Part shown: piece by piece, positions 1 through 8,407 of the stretch | Layout: the number at the start of each line of letters is the position of its first letter | Position numbering within the stretch: position 1 is the stretch's first letter | Origin: Micromonospora parva | Lineage (GTDB): Bacteria; Actinomycetota; Actinomycetes; Mycobacteriales; Micromonosporaceae | Direction: 5' to 3' | DNA length: 64,000 bases | Assembly: GCF_000718515.1 (NCBI RefSeq) | Contig: NZ_JNZS01000006.1 | Coordinates: 202,405-266,404 of the forward strand | Program-made: the position numbers and the translations under genes | The notes under the pieces: generated by a model | The model's input: only the letters and a program-made list of their open reading frames with translations | What the model was told of the DNA's origin: nothing | Databases searched by the model: none

Positions 1-395
1 GTCGACGAGCAGCGCGCCGGTGCCGAGCACCGCGACCCAGGCGACCAGGACCATGCCGGCGACCAGCAGCACCTTGCCGATCAGGTACGACACCATCCCG
101 TGCGGCAGCGCCTTGAGTCGCAGCAGCGTGCCGTCCTCGCGTTCGACGACGAGTTGCTGCGCCAGGTTGAGCAGGCCGTTGAAGCCGATGCACATGCTGA
201 GCAGGCTGGGCAGGACGAAGGCCGCCACCGACACGTCGGTGCCGGCGAGCATGTTGTCGCGCAGGAAGTAGATCGGTGCCAGCAGGCCGATCAGCCACAC
301 CAGGTTGCTGCCGAGGTCCTGGCCGTTGCTGAGCACCTGACGGAGCTCGGTGCCGCCACGACTCAGGCCCTGCCGTACGGCGTTGCCCGTCACGT

Positions 396-399
<4 letters not shown>
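1..399 (-). CDS. ABC-2 type transporter permease, N-terminal part (cut by window edge)
   Basis: The reading frame starts at ATG 399 and runs 133 codons without a stop to the window edge, so only the N-terminal part is visible. Hydrophobic stretches (from about LVWLIGLLAPIYFL, then FVLPSLLSMCIGFNGLL, then LLVAGMVLVAWVAVLGTGALLV) and the motif LVVEREDGTLLRLKALP between them are typical of DrrB/ABC-2 export permeases. Its ATG overlaps the TGA of the upstream ATP-binding gene (ATGA), so the two are translationally coupled and should form one exporter. The product is probably a drug or self-resistance exporter acting in the membrane. The substrate cannot be read from the sequence. Confidence 0.85.
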
Positions 400-1315
<916 letters not shown>

Positions 1316-1319
<4 letters not shown>

Positions 1320-2467
1320 GCCGCGCGTCCTTTCTCGACAGGGGTTGCCCCGGCCAGGGGCAGGTGCAGTTCGATGTGGTCGGCGGCGGCGCGGGCACCA
1401 CCGGCGGCGGCGATCTCGGCGCGCAGTTCGTCGAGCCGTACCCGGGTTTCGGGGCTGGTCGTGACGGCCCGCACCGCGTCGCGCACGGCTTCCGCGTCGA
1501 AGGCCCGGGGCGGGACGACCCGGCCGACGCCCAGGGCCTCGACGCGGGCGGCGGTCACGAACTGCTCGACGCCCTGCGGGACCACCACCAGCGGCACGCC
1601 CTGGGTGAGCCCTTCGAGGACGCTTCCGGTGCCGCCGGCGGTCACGAAGACGCCGGCCTGTTCCAGCACCCGCACCTGCGGCACCCAGCGGTGCACCTCG
1701 ACGCCGGCCGGGAGGTCGCCCAGCGCGGCCGGATCGACTGTGGTGCCGGTGGCGATCACCACGTGCCAGCCGTCGCCGGCCAATGCCGCCGCGCAGTCGG
1801 CGAAGACACCGGGCCGGGTGTTGTACGTGGTGCCGAGCGAGACCAGGGCCACCGGGCGGCCCGGCGGGGCGGTCCAGTCACCGTCGGTGCGTCGACGCCA
1901 CGGCACCGGGCCGACGAAGAGGTACGAGTCGTCCACCTGCGCGGCGTTGACCTGCAACGATCGCGGCATCGCCACCACGCACGGCTTGACGTCGGGGGCG
2001 ACCCGCACGGGGGCGCCGATCTGCTCCTCGCTGCCGGAGTAGAAGACGTGGGTCGGTGAGAACTGCACCTCCGGCACCCGCCAGTGCCTCGCCAGCAGCG
2101 GTGCGTGGGCGGTGACGGTGTCGTACACGATCAGGTCCGGGCGGTCGCCCTGGTACGCCGCCGCGACCTGCGGCAGCGCGACGTCGCGTTCGCGGGCGAA
2201 GACCGCGGCGGCCTGCCGGCCGTCGTCGTCGGTGGCGAGCCATCCGCGCCCGGGGGTGCCGGGCGACGGGAACGTCGAGGTGTACGGCACCAGCGCGGCG
2301 CCCGCCTCCTCGACCAGCGCACCGAAGGCGGGTGCGGTGGCGAAGGTGACGCGGTGCCCCCGGCCGACGAGCTCCGCCACCACGCCGAGCATGGGGTTCA
2401 CGTGACCGTGCAGCGGCACGGACATGAAGGCGATGTGGGCTCCGGGCGGCGAGTGGGCTGGCGTCAC
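1316..2467 (-). CDS. Macrolide-family (GT1/MGT) glycosyltransferase
   Basis: The 383-residue protein has the two-domain GT1 layout. The N-terminal acceptor domain contains VPLHGHVNPMLGVVAEL (about residues 17-33). The C-terminal nucleotide-sugar domain contains GGTGSVLEGLTQGVPLVVVPQGVEQ, the usual donor-binding signature, but lacks the His usually found just before it. It resembles OleD-type macrolide glycosyltransferases and natural-product GTs, which move a hexose from NDP-sugar to a hydroxyl group. GTG at 2467 is chosen because a GAGGGGGG Shine-Dalgarno precedes it. Either it decorates the lanthipeptide (cacaoidin carries a sugar on Tyr) or it inactivates an antibiotic as resistance. Its fusion to the DrrAB-type genes and to a regulator favours the second, while the MycE-like methyltransferase at 14412 favours the first. 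Confidence 0.88.
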
Positions 2468-2520
2468 GGTTGTTCCCCCCTCTTCCAGGTTGGCCGCCGC
2501 CGGTGCGAACGATCAGGTCG

Positions 2521-2832
2521 CTACGGACGGGGGCGGTCGTCGGTCACCACGCTGTCGGCGACTCGGCGAAGCTCGGCCATGTGCGCGGTGAAGACAGTTC
2601 TACCGAGCGGTGTGAGCGCCACCCAAGCGTGGATTCGAGAATTGAATGACTCCTTGCGCACTGTCACGTAACCGGCTTCCTGCAACACTTTGAGCTGCTT
2701 GCTGAGCACGGAGTCGCTGACCGCCAGGGCGTCGCGGATGGTCGAGAACGACAGCGACTCGACGCGGCTGAGCATGGCGCAGATCTGCAGTCGGTTGAGT
2801 GGGTGGATGACCTCGTCGAAGCCGGACCTCAT
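2521..2832 (-). CDS. Winged-helix transcriptional regulator (MarR/ArsR-like)
   Basis: This is a 103-residue DNA-binding protein with almost nothing outside one winged helix. The helix-turn-helix reads FSTIRDALAVSDSVLSKQLKVLQEAGYV (about residues 29-56), followed by a wing (VTVRKESFNSRIHAWVALT). It belongs to the small stand-alone winged-helix regulators usually encoded next to a small membrane protein, as here. Its ATG overlaps the stop of that membrane gene. The promoter ahead of the pair carries a 15-bp palindrome covering the probable start point, so autoregulation is likely. No effector domain is visible. Confidence 0.85.
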   Translation of the reverse strand: MRSGFDEVIHPLNRLQICAMLSRVESLSFSTIRDALAVSDSVLSKQLKVLQEAGYVTVRKESFNSRIHAWVALTPLGRTVFTAHMAELRRVADSVVTDDRPRP

Positions 2833-3287
2833 GCCCGCCGGCCCAGGTCACGTACGAGCGCCGCGTCGATGCGACGGCCGGCGACGATCGTGATGACGAG
2901 CATGACGACGCCGCAGACCGCCATGCTGCCGCGCAGGTCGGCACCCCATTCGAGGGCGAGTCCGAGCACGATCAGCGCGGGCAGCGCCGCACCGGCGCGG
3001 ACGCTGATCCGGCGGGCGCCGGGGGTCGCGTGGTAGCGGTCCAGTGAGATGCCGGTGACGTGGTTGGCCGCGAGGTTGAACAGCAGTGGCCCGACCAGCA
3101 GACCGATGATCACGCCGTACGGGATCCACGCCCAGCCGATGGAGACCGCCGCGAACGCCCACAGCAGGGACAGGCCGATACCCAGGTGGTACCACCAGGG
3201 CGCGACGGCCCGGTCGGCGATGATCTCGCGGCCACCGGCGACCTGGACCAGTGCCTGGCGCGCTTCCTGCGGGCCTATCCGGTTCAT
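2829..3287 (-). CDS. Small integral membrane protein paired with the winged-helix regulator
   Basis: This protein has 152 residues if started at ATG 3287, which is preceded by AGGAGG at the right distance. The frame is open further upstream to 3374, but that part overlaps the operator and the M16 gene and is not used. Four hydrophobic segments are visible: YHLGIGLSLLWAFAAVSIGWAW, PYGVIIGLLVGPLLFNLAA, GAALPALIVLGLALEW and MAVCGVVMLVITIVAG. The family pairs regularly with the downstream regulator type in actinomycetes. Its biochemical role is unknown; sensing a membrane signal for the regulator is possible but unproven. Confidence 0.8.
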   Translation of the reverse strand: MNRIGPQEARQALVQVAGGREIIADRAVAPWWYHLGIGLSLLWAFAAVSIGWAWIPYGVIIGLLVGPLLFNLAANHVTGISLDRYHATPGARRISVRAGAALPALIVLGLALEWGADLRGSMAVCGVVMLVITIVAGRRIDAALVRDLGRRA

Positions 3288-3298
3288 GATTCCTCCTG

Positions 3299-3341
3299 TT
3301 TCCATAATGGAAAGTCTAGGCTCGACTTTCCACAGCGGCAA
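3299..3341 (-). promoter_or_regulatory. Promoter with overlapping palindromic operators for the regulator operon
   Basis: On the minus strand a -35 TTGCCG (3336-3341) and a -10 TAGACT (3313-3318) are separated by exactly 17 nt. An odd palindrome TTTCCATAATGGAAA (3299-3313) overlaps the -10 edge and the expected start point. A second inverted pair, GGAAAGTC/GACTTTCC (3309-3316 and 3324-3331), fills the spacer. The site overlaps the stop of the M16 protease gene, so the downstream genes can be transcribed separately from the lanthipeptide operon. The probable ligand is the winged-helix protein encoded at 2521-2832. Confidence 0.65.
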
Positions 3342-5907
3342 GTCGATAGGTCGAAAAGTCGGCGGGCGGATCACCCAGCACGACGGTGTGACTCAGCGCG
3401 CCGAAGAGGTCCCGGGCAGCGGCGGACACGTCCACGGGTCGTGGCGTACGCAGCAGCTCGGGCCGTCGCACCACCCAGTCCAGTCCGCGCCCCGATGCCG
3501 TGGTGTGCCGCAGCGCGTCCGCCAGCCCCGCCGGTGAGTCGAAGGCCGACAGCAACTGCGCCGAGCAGTACCGGCGCACGGCCGCCAGCTCCTCCTGCGA
3601 CGGCGGCTCGGCGATCAGCGCGGCAACCTCCGCACGGACCCCCGCCACCGCCTCGTCGATCCGGTCCCGCGGCACTGCCAGCCGCACGGACGCCCGCCGG
3701 TACCCGGCCAGCACGTCGCGACGCGCCACCATGACATCGGCGTGGCCCAGGCGACGACACCGCTCGGCCAGCCGGGCGGAGGTGTGCCCGCCCAGCAGCG
3801 CGGTGGTCAGATACCGGGCGGGCTCCGCCGACCCGACCTCGGGCTCACGCCCGGAGAGCGTGAGATGGACGGTGTCGCCGGCCGCCTCCCGCAACAGCAG
3901 CAGCTGCGGCCCGGGATCGTCCGGTGCCGGTCGGGCAGCGGGCCCGGCCGGCCAGCTGCCCAGGACGTCGGCGACCGGGGCGAGGAGCACCTCGGCGTCG
4001 GCGGCGCCGACGATGACCAGCGTGGCGTGCTGCGGTCGGAACACCCGCCGGTGCAGCGCGCTCGGGTCGACCGGTGCCGGCCCGGTCCGACCGGCCCAGT
4101 GCCGGCGCAGCGCCTCGTCCATCCGCTGCTGTGGGGCGACCGGCGCGGGCCGGGCCGGCGGCAGCGGTCGCCACTCCGGCAGCGGCCCGGGAACCAGCAC
4201 GTCGGCCACCACGCGCAGCAACGCCGGCAACTGCGCGACCGGCGCCCACGCGCTCAGGTCGGCCCACTGGCCGTCCTGCGCCAGCTGCACCTCACCGCCG
4301 ATGGCGGCGACCCGCCGGGCCGCGTCGGTGTGCGCGCCGAGGACCCGCAGCAGCTCGGCGGCCCGCCGCGGATCACGCCAGCCGTCCGGCCCGAGCGGTA
4401 GCCGCAACCGCAGCTCCACCAGCTCGGCCCGGCGATCGGGGATCGCGATGACCCGCAGACCGTTGCCGAGGCTGATCTCCCGCGCCCCGGTCAGCGTCGG
4501 CGGGACGGCCGCGCCCAGCTCGGGCAGCTGGCGCGGCCCGCCAGGGCTGGAACCGAGCTGCGCGGCGGTGCGCCGGGCCCGGCCCGGACGCCGGCCCGGC
4601 GCCCCGACCGCTGCGGAGTCCGGCCGCCGGATGGGCCGATCCTCCCCGTGCGGGCCGGCGACGAGCAGCGCGCTCGGCGCGGCGGCAAGCGCCGCAGCGG
4701 CCCGGGACACCCGCTCAGCCGAGGTGTCCGCGATCAGGCGGGGCAGGTCGTCGACCAGCTCCGCCCGACCGAACAGCAGCTCGAAGCGGCCCAGCGCGCG
4801 GCAGCGCTCCTCCAGCCGGGCATGCCGCCGGCGGTGCTGCCCGGCCAGTTCGGCAACCGCCCGTCGCACTTCGGCCCCGGCCCGCGCCGGATCGCCGAGG
4901 CCCGACCACTCGGCCGCCAGGTCGGCGACGAAGCCGTCCGGCGTCACGTCGTCCGGCAGCACGGCGGTCACCACGAAGGCATCCGGTGCCAACGCGTCGA
5001 GCGGCCCGAAGAAGCCGCAGCCGGCGCTGGCGCGTACGCCGGAGCGCGGCGGCCGCCACCGGGTGGTCATCCAGCCCAGCACCATGCACGCCACGTAGTC
5101 CGGCAGCTCGCGCAGCGGATCAGGCAGTCGGTAGCCGAGTGCCAGCGCGGTCCGCGTCGCGTCGGGGACCCGCTGACGGACCTGCCGGTCGGAGTCCGGC
5201 GGTGGCTCGGCGATCCACGGCGGCGGGTCCGCCGGCCGGGCGGGCACGCCCGCGAAGTGCCGCTCCACCAGCGGCCAGACCGCCGCCGCCGGGTGCGGGG
5301 TCACGATCGTGAGAACCGCGTTCGCGGGTACGTAGTGCGCGTCGAAGAAGGCGGCGCAGTCGTCGACCGTCAACGTCCGCAGTCTGGCCACGTCGCCGTA
5401 CCCGTCGTGGGCGTTGGCGAACGACCGGAACATCACCTCGGGCAGGCCCGGCCACGGCAGCTTGCCGTACAGCCGACTGTCCCGCATGCTCTCGATCTCG
5501 CGGCCCACCTCGACGAGCTGACTGGCCAGCTCGGCGTCGGTGAACCGCGGCGCGCGCATCCGGTCCGCCTCCCGGAACAGCGCCTGTTCCAGCGCCGCGG
5601 CCGGCACCACCTGGAAGTAGTCGGTGTAGTCGGCGTGCGTGGTGCCGTTGGCCGTACCGCCGAGCGGGTGCAGGTCGTCGTAGAACCGCCCGTCCGGCAG
5701 GCTCTCGCTGCCCCGGAACATCAGGTGCTCGACGAGGTGGGCGATCCCCTCGCTGCCCGGCGACTCGGCCCGGAAGCCGGTGCCGTAGTGGACGCTCACC
5801 GCGCACCGGGGGGTCGGCCAGTGGGGCAGGAGCACCACGCGCAGGCCGTTCGGCAGCGTGCGCCGGTGCAGCGGATGAGCGGGCCGTGACCCAACCGGGA
5901 CAGTCAT
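3316..5907 (-). CDS. M16 family zinc metallopeptidase (duplicated insulinase fold)
   Basis: The 863-residue protein has two M16 halves. The N-terminal half keeps the inverted zinc motif HLVEH (residues 57-61), with the third ligand Glu in REIE near residue 137, matching the usual 76-residue spacing. The C-terminal half (from about residue 470, ISLGNGLRVIAIPD) lacks the motif, as in the inactive M16C half of one-chain enzymes. No signal peptide is seen, so it should act in the cytoplasm. In this operon it probably removes the leader from the modified precursors. The lexapeptide locus, as I recall it, also encodes M16-type peptidases. It starts 9 nt after the preceding stop, and TGAGGA supplies a weak ribosome site. 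Confidence 0.88.
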   Translation of the reverse strand: MTVPVGSRPAHPLHRRTLPNGLRVVLLPHWPTPRCAVSVHYGTGFRAESPGSEGIAHLVEHLMFRGSESLPDGRFYDDLHPLGGTANGTTHADYTDYFQVVPAAALEQALFREADRMRAPRFTDAELASQLVEVGREIESMRDSRLYGKLPWPGLPEVMFRSFANAHDGYGDVARLRTLTVDDCAAFFDAHYVPANAVLTIVTPHPAAAVWPLVERHFAGVPARPADPPPWIAEPPPDSDRQVRQRVPDATRTALALGYRLPDPLRELPDYVACMVLGWMTTRWRPPRSGVRASAGCGFFGPLDALAPDAFVVTAVLPDDVTPDGFVADLAAEWSGLGDPARAGAEVRRAVAELAGQHRRRHARLEERCRALGRFELLFGRAELVDDLPRLIADTSAERVSRAAAALAAAPSALLVAGPHGEDRPIRRPDSAAVGAPGRRPGRARRTAAQLGSSPGGPRQLPELGAAVPPTLTGAREISLGNGLRVIAIPDRRAELVELRLRLPLGPDGWRDPRRAAELLRVLGAHTDAARRVAAIGGEVQLAQDGQWADLSAWAPVAQLPALLRVVADVLVPGPLPEWRPLPPARPAPVAPQQRMDEALRRHWAGRTGPAPVDPSALHRRVFRPQHATLVIVGAADAEVLLAPVADVLGSWPAGPAARPAPDDPGPQLLLLREAAGDTVHLTLSGREPEVGSAEPARYLTTALLGGHTSARLAERCRRLGHADVMVARRDVLAGYRRASVRLAVPRDRIDEAVAGVRAEVAALIAEPPSQEELAAVRRYCSAQLLSAFDSPAGLADALRHTTASGRGLDWVVRRPELLRTPRPVDVSAAARDLFGALSHTVVLGDPPADFSTYRLAAVESRA

Positions 5908-5916
5908 GGGTTTTCC

Positions 5917-6813
5917 TCAGGAGGACAGCAGGTGCCGGGCGAACCCGGTGTATTTGTCGAAGACCTTCGGCTCCCAGCCGACGTAGCTGATGTAGTCGTG
6001 CACGTGCAGCAGCACCCGGAACGCGACGGTCTCGCGCCACCGGTCGTCGAGTTCGCGGCCGTAACCGTCGAGCAACGCGTTGATCAACAGTTGCCACGCC
6101 GGCCGGTCGCCGCCGAGATACCACTGCAACTCGACGAGCTCACCGAGGACCCAGCCGAGGTCGTAGTACCAGGGCGCGGCGCACACGTCCTCGCCGATGA
6201 GCGCGTCGGCGGCCGCCGGCTCCCCCTCCGCCGGAATGAGCGAGCCCAGACCGGGCGCACCGTGGCACAGGACGCGCTCGTCGGCGGCGGCGATCTGGGC
6301 GGTGTGCTCCCGCACCCGGGCCAGGGCCGCGCCGCCGAGCCGGGAGCGCAGCAGGGATTCGGCGTACGCGCCACGCGGGTGCGGTGAGCGCCCGTTGAGC
6401 CAGCGGGTGAACCGGACCAGCCCGCGCGGCGCTCCCCCCGCCGCGACACCGGGCGGGAGCGGTTGCGCGTGCAGCTCCCGCAGCGCCTGGCCGAGTCCGT
6501 GCAACAGCGACGCCATCGCCGGCTCGGGGCCGTTGCCCAACAGGACGGCGGCCACCGAGGTCGTGCCCCGTACCCGGTAGGTGCGGGCGTCGCCGTCGGG
6601 CTCACCCACGACCCAGTGCACCGACGTCGCGCCCGGTCGTGCGGTGCCGAGCCGGTGCGGTGCGGTGCCGGTCGGCACGAACGGCGCGGGCGCCAGCGGC
6701 CCGGGGGCGCGCCGCCACCGGTAGCCACCGGCGGGTTCCGGGCGTACCGCGGTGACCAGCAGGCCGGTGCCGAAGTCCCGGCCGGCCGGCGCGGTCACTG
6801 TGGCGGTGGTCAT
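5917..6813 (-). CDS. APH-fold pseudokinase-like lanthipeptide biosynthesis protein
   Basis: The 298-residue protein starts at ATG 6813, overlapping the flavoprotein stop. The aminoglycoside-phosphotransferase fold is recognisable in LCHGAPGLGSLI (residues 182-193) and ALIGEDVCAAPWYYDLGWVLGELVEL. The catalytic aspartate expected in HGD is Ala (HGAP, 184-187), and the metal-binding Asp of the I-D-W/F-E motif is Gly (IGED, 206-209). It is therefore probably not an active kinase. Class V systems need a third protein (LanX) besides kinase and lyase. This gene is a candidate for that role or for a scaffold, but homology to LxmX was not tested. The active kinase of the locus is at 12801-13901. Confidence 0.72.
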   Translation of the reverse strand: MTTATVTAPAGRDFGTGLLVTAVRPEPAGGYRWRRAPGPLAPAPFVPTGTAPHRLGTARPGATSVHWVVGEPDGDARTYRVRGTTSVAAVLLGNGPEPAMASLLHGLGQALRELHAQPLPPGVAAGGAPRGLVRFTRWLNGRSPHPRGAYAESLLRSRLGGAALARVREHTAQIAAADERVLCHGAPGLGSLIPAEGEPAAADALIGEDVCAAPWYYDLGWVLGELVELQWYLGGDRPAWQLLINALLDGYGRELDDRWRETVAFRVLLHVHDYISYVGWEPKVFDKYTGFARHLLSS

Positions 6814-7445
6814 CGGGTCGCTCCCCCGGTCAGGACCGGCACGTCCACCTCGGCCAGCTCGCGACGGCGGGCCTCCAGCCTGCGCAGCGCCTCCGGCAGT
6901 GGTGGACTCACCCAGCCGTCGTCGCGGCCGGTGGTGAGGCTGCGTGCGGGCAGCGGAGGGATCAGGGCCACGTTGCGCCGCTCGGCCAGCGTCGCCCAGT
7001 GCCGCTGGAACGCCGGGCTGTCCAGGCCACCGGGCGGCAGCGCCGGTGAGAGGCCGACCGGCGCGGAGGTGCACTGCATCGCCAGCAGCGCGGGGCTGTC
7101 GGCGAGCCCGAGGGCGAGCCGGGCGACGAAGTGGAACGTCGCCGGGTAGACCAGCATGGCGTCCGCCCACTCGACGTGCTCGACGTGCCGAGCCCGCTCG
7201 CAGTCCTCCCAGGTGTCGACGAGCACCTCGTGGTCGGTCCGCAGGCTCAGCGCCTGCCGGGTCACGAACCGCAGGGCGCTGGGGGTGGCGACCACTGCCA
7301 CCTCCAGCCGGGGGTACGTCTCCCGGAGCCAGTTCAGCCAGGTCGGCACGTTGCTGGCCGCGGCCGAGCCGGTGATCACCAGCAGCAGCCGCCTCAGCTC
7401 CAGCTCCGGTGTCTCCAGGAACTCCAGCGGTGGCCCGGCACTCAT
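6810..7445 (-). CDS. LanD-like flavoprotein cysteine decarboxylase
   Basis: This 211-residue protein of the HFCD (homo-oligomeric flavin-containing Cys decarboxylase) family is related to EpiD, MrsD, TvaF and LxmD. The Rossmann start LLLVITGSAAASNVPTWLNWL (about residues 20-40) and the region WADAMLVYPATFHFVARLALGLAD follow the family pattern PA-(S/T)-x-N, although the Asn is Phe/His here. It would oxidatively decarboxylate the C-terminal Cys of each precursor to an enethiol, which then adds to a dehydrated Thr to give an aminovinyl-methyl-cysteine ring. Both precursors end in Cys with Thr five residues before it, which fits. ATGA overlaps at both ends tie it to its neighbours. Confidence 0.85.
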   Translation of the reverse strand: MSAGPPLEFLETPELELRRLLLVITGSAAASNVPTWLNWLRETYPRLEVAVVATPSALRFVTRQALSLRTDHEVLVDTWEDCERARHVEHVEWADAMLVYPATFHFVARLALGLADSPALLAMQCTSAPVGLSPALPPGGLDSPAFQRHWATLAERRNVALIPPLPARSLTTGRDDGWVSPPLPEALRRLEARRRELAEVDVPVLTGGATR

Positions 7446-8407
7446 CGCGCCACGTTCCCGAGGATGGTCTCCAGCTCGCCCAGCGTGGTCTTGGCCCCGT
7501 AGGTCACGCAGACCCCGGCCAGGTTGAACGCCACCTCGTCGGCGCCCGCGGCGCTGAACTCCTTGATGCCCTGCGTCAGCTCCTCCTGGTCGCCGTAGAG
7601 GAAGGCGCCACCCTCGACGAGGGCCCGACCGCTGGCCCGCGGGTCGTCGGCCATGTCCACGTCGATGCCCGAGCGACTCAACATGTCGATGTAGTGCGGC
7701 AGGCGCATGTGCCCGGAGTTGCTGTTCAGCGCGAGGTCGACCGGGTCGCGGTCGGGCGTGCGCAGCGCCATCGGCACGATCGCGACCACGCGCGGCATCG
7801 GCCGCCCGGCCCGCTCCGCACCCCGGCGCAGCGCGGGCACCACGGTGTCGCGCAGGTACGAGGCCGGCGTCAGCCAGGTGATCGCCACGTCCGCGACCTC
7901 ACCCGCCAACTCCGCCATCCGGGGCCGCAGCACGCCCAGCCCGATCTCGATGGCCGGGCGGGGGAACGTGCCCAGTTCCATGCCGCAGGAGAAGAACTCG
8001 CCCTGGTGGTTGACCTTGCCGGTCTCCAACAGGGACCGGACGATCGTCACGTACTCGCGGACCGCGCCGAGCTGGCTGCGGTACGGGGCACCGAGCGTGC
8101 CGCGCTGCAACGACGCGCCACCGGGGCCGAAGCCGGCCACCACACGGTGCCCGGTGGCCACCGCCAGGGTCTGGGCGCGCAGCGCGGCGTCGTACGGGTG
8201 CAGGAACGGCATGAGGTTGACCGAGGTGCCCATCGGGACCCGGAAACCGCTGGCCGCGGCGTACGAGAAGCTGATGTGGGTGTCGCCGACGTTGCCCTGC
8301 CCCTGCCAGAGGCAGGATGCCTCGCTCCACTGGGTGAGCGCGGCGAACGGCAGCAGCTGCTCGGGGCGGCGCGGCGCGAACGGCATCATGATCGAGTAGT
8401 GCGTCAT
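7442..8407 (-). CDS. LLM-class F420-dependent reductase, LxmJ-like
   Basis: This is a 321-residue luciferase-like (bacterial luciferase/F420 oxidoreductase) TIM barrel. Recognisable features are GTSVNLMPFLHPYDAALRAQTLAVATGHRVVAGFGPGG (about residues 60-97), with the family's conserved non-prolyl cis-peptide region, and EYVTIVRSLLETGKVNHQGEFF. In lexapeptide biosynthesis an F420H2-dependent enzyme of this class (LxmJ) reduces dehydroalanine to D-alanine. The several unpaired Ser and Thr residues in both cores suit such a reaction. The stop overlaps the flavoprotein start and the start overlaps the ABC exporter stop. The cofactor assignment (F420 rather than FMN) is inferred from family and host. 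Confidence 0.85.
   Translation of the reverse strand: MTHYSIMMPFAPRRPEQLLPFAALTQWSEASCLWQGQGNVGDTHISFSYAAASGFRVPMGTSVNLMPFLHPYDAALRAQTLAVATGHRVVAGFGPGGASLQRGTLGAPYRSQLGAVREYVTIVRSLLETGKVNHQGEFFSCGMELGTFPRPAIEIGLGVLRPRMAELAGEVADVAITWLTPASYLRDTVVPALRRGAERAGRPMPRVVAIVPMALRTPDRDPVDLALNSNSGHMRLPHYIDMLSRSGIDVDMADDPRASGRALVEGGAFLYGDQEELTQGIKEFSAAGADEVAFNLAGVCVTYGAKTTLGELETILGNVAR

Noticed and set aside
5120..6124. Frames inside the M16 and pseudokinase genes on the same strand
   Set aside because: Arg/Ala/Gly-rich frame shadows without domains.
7442..8407. Luciferase-type monooxygenase of primary metabolism
   Set aside because: ATGA coupling on both sides within the lanthipeptide operon makes a biosynthetic reductase more likely.
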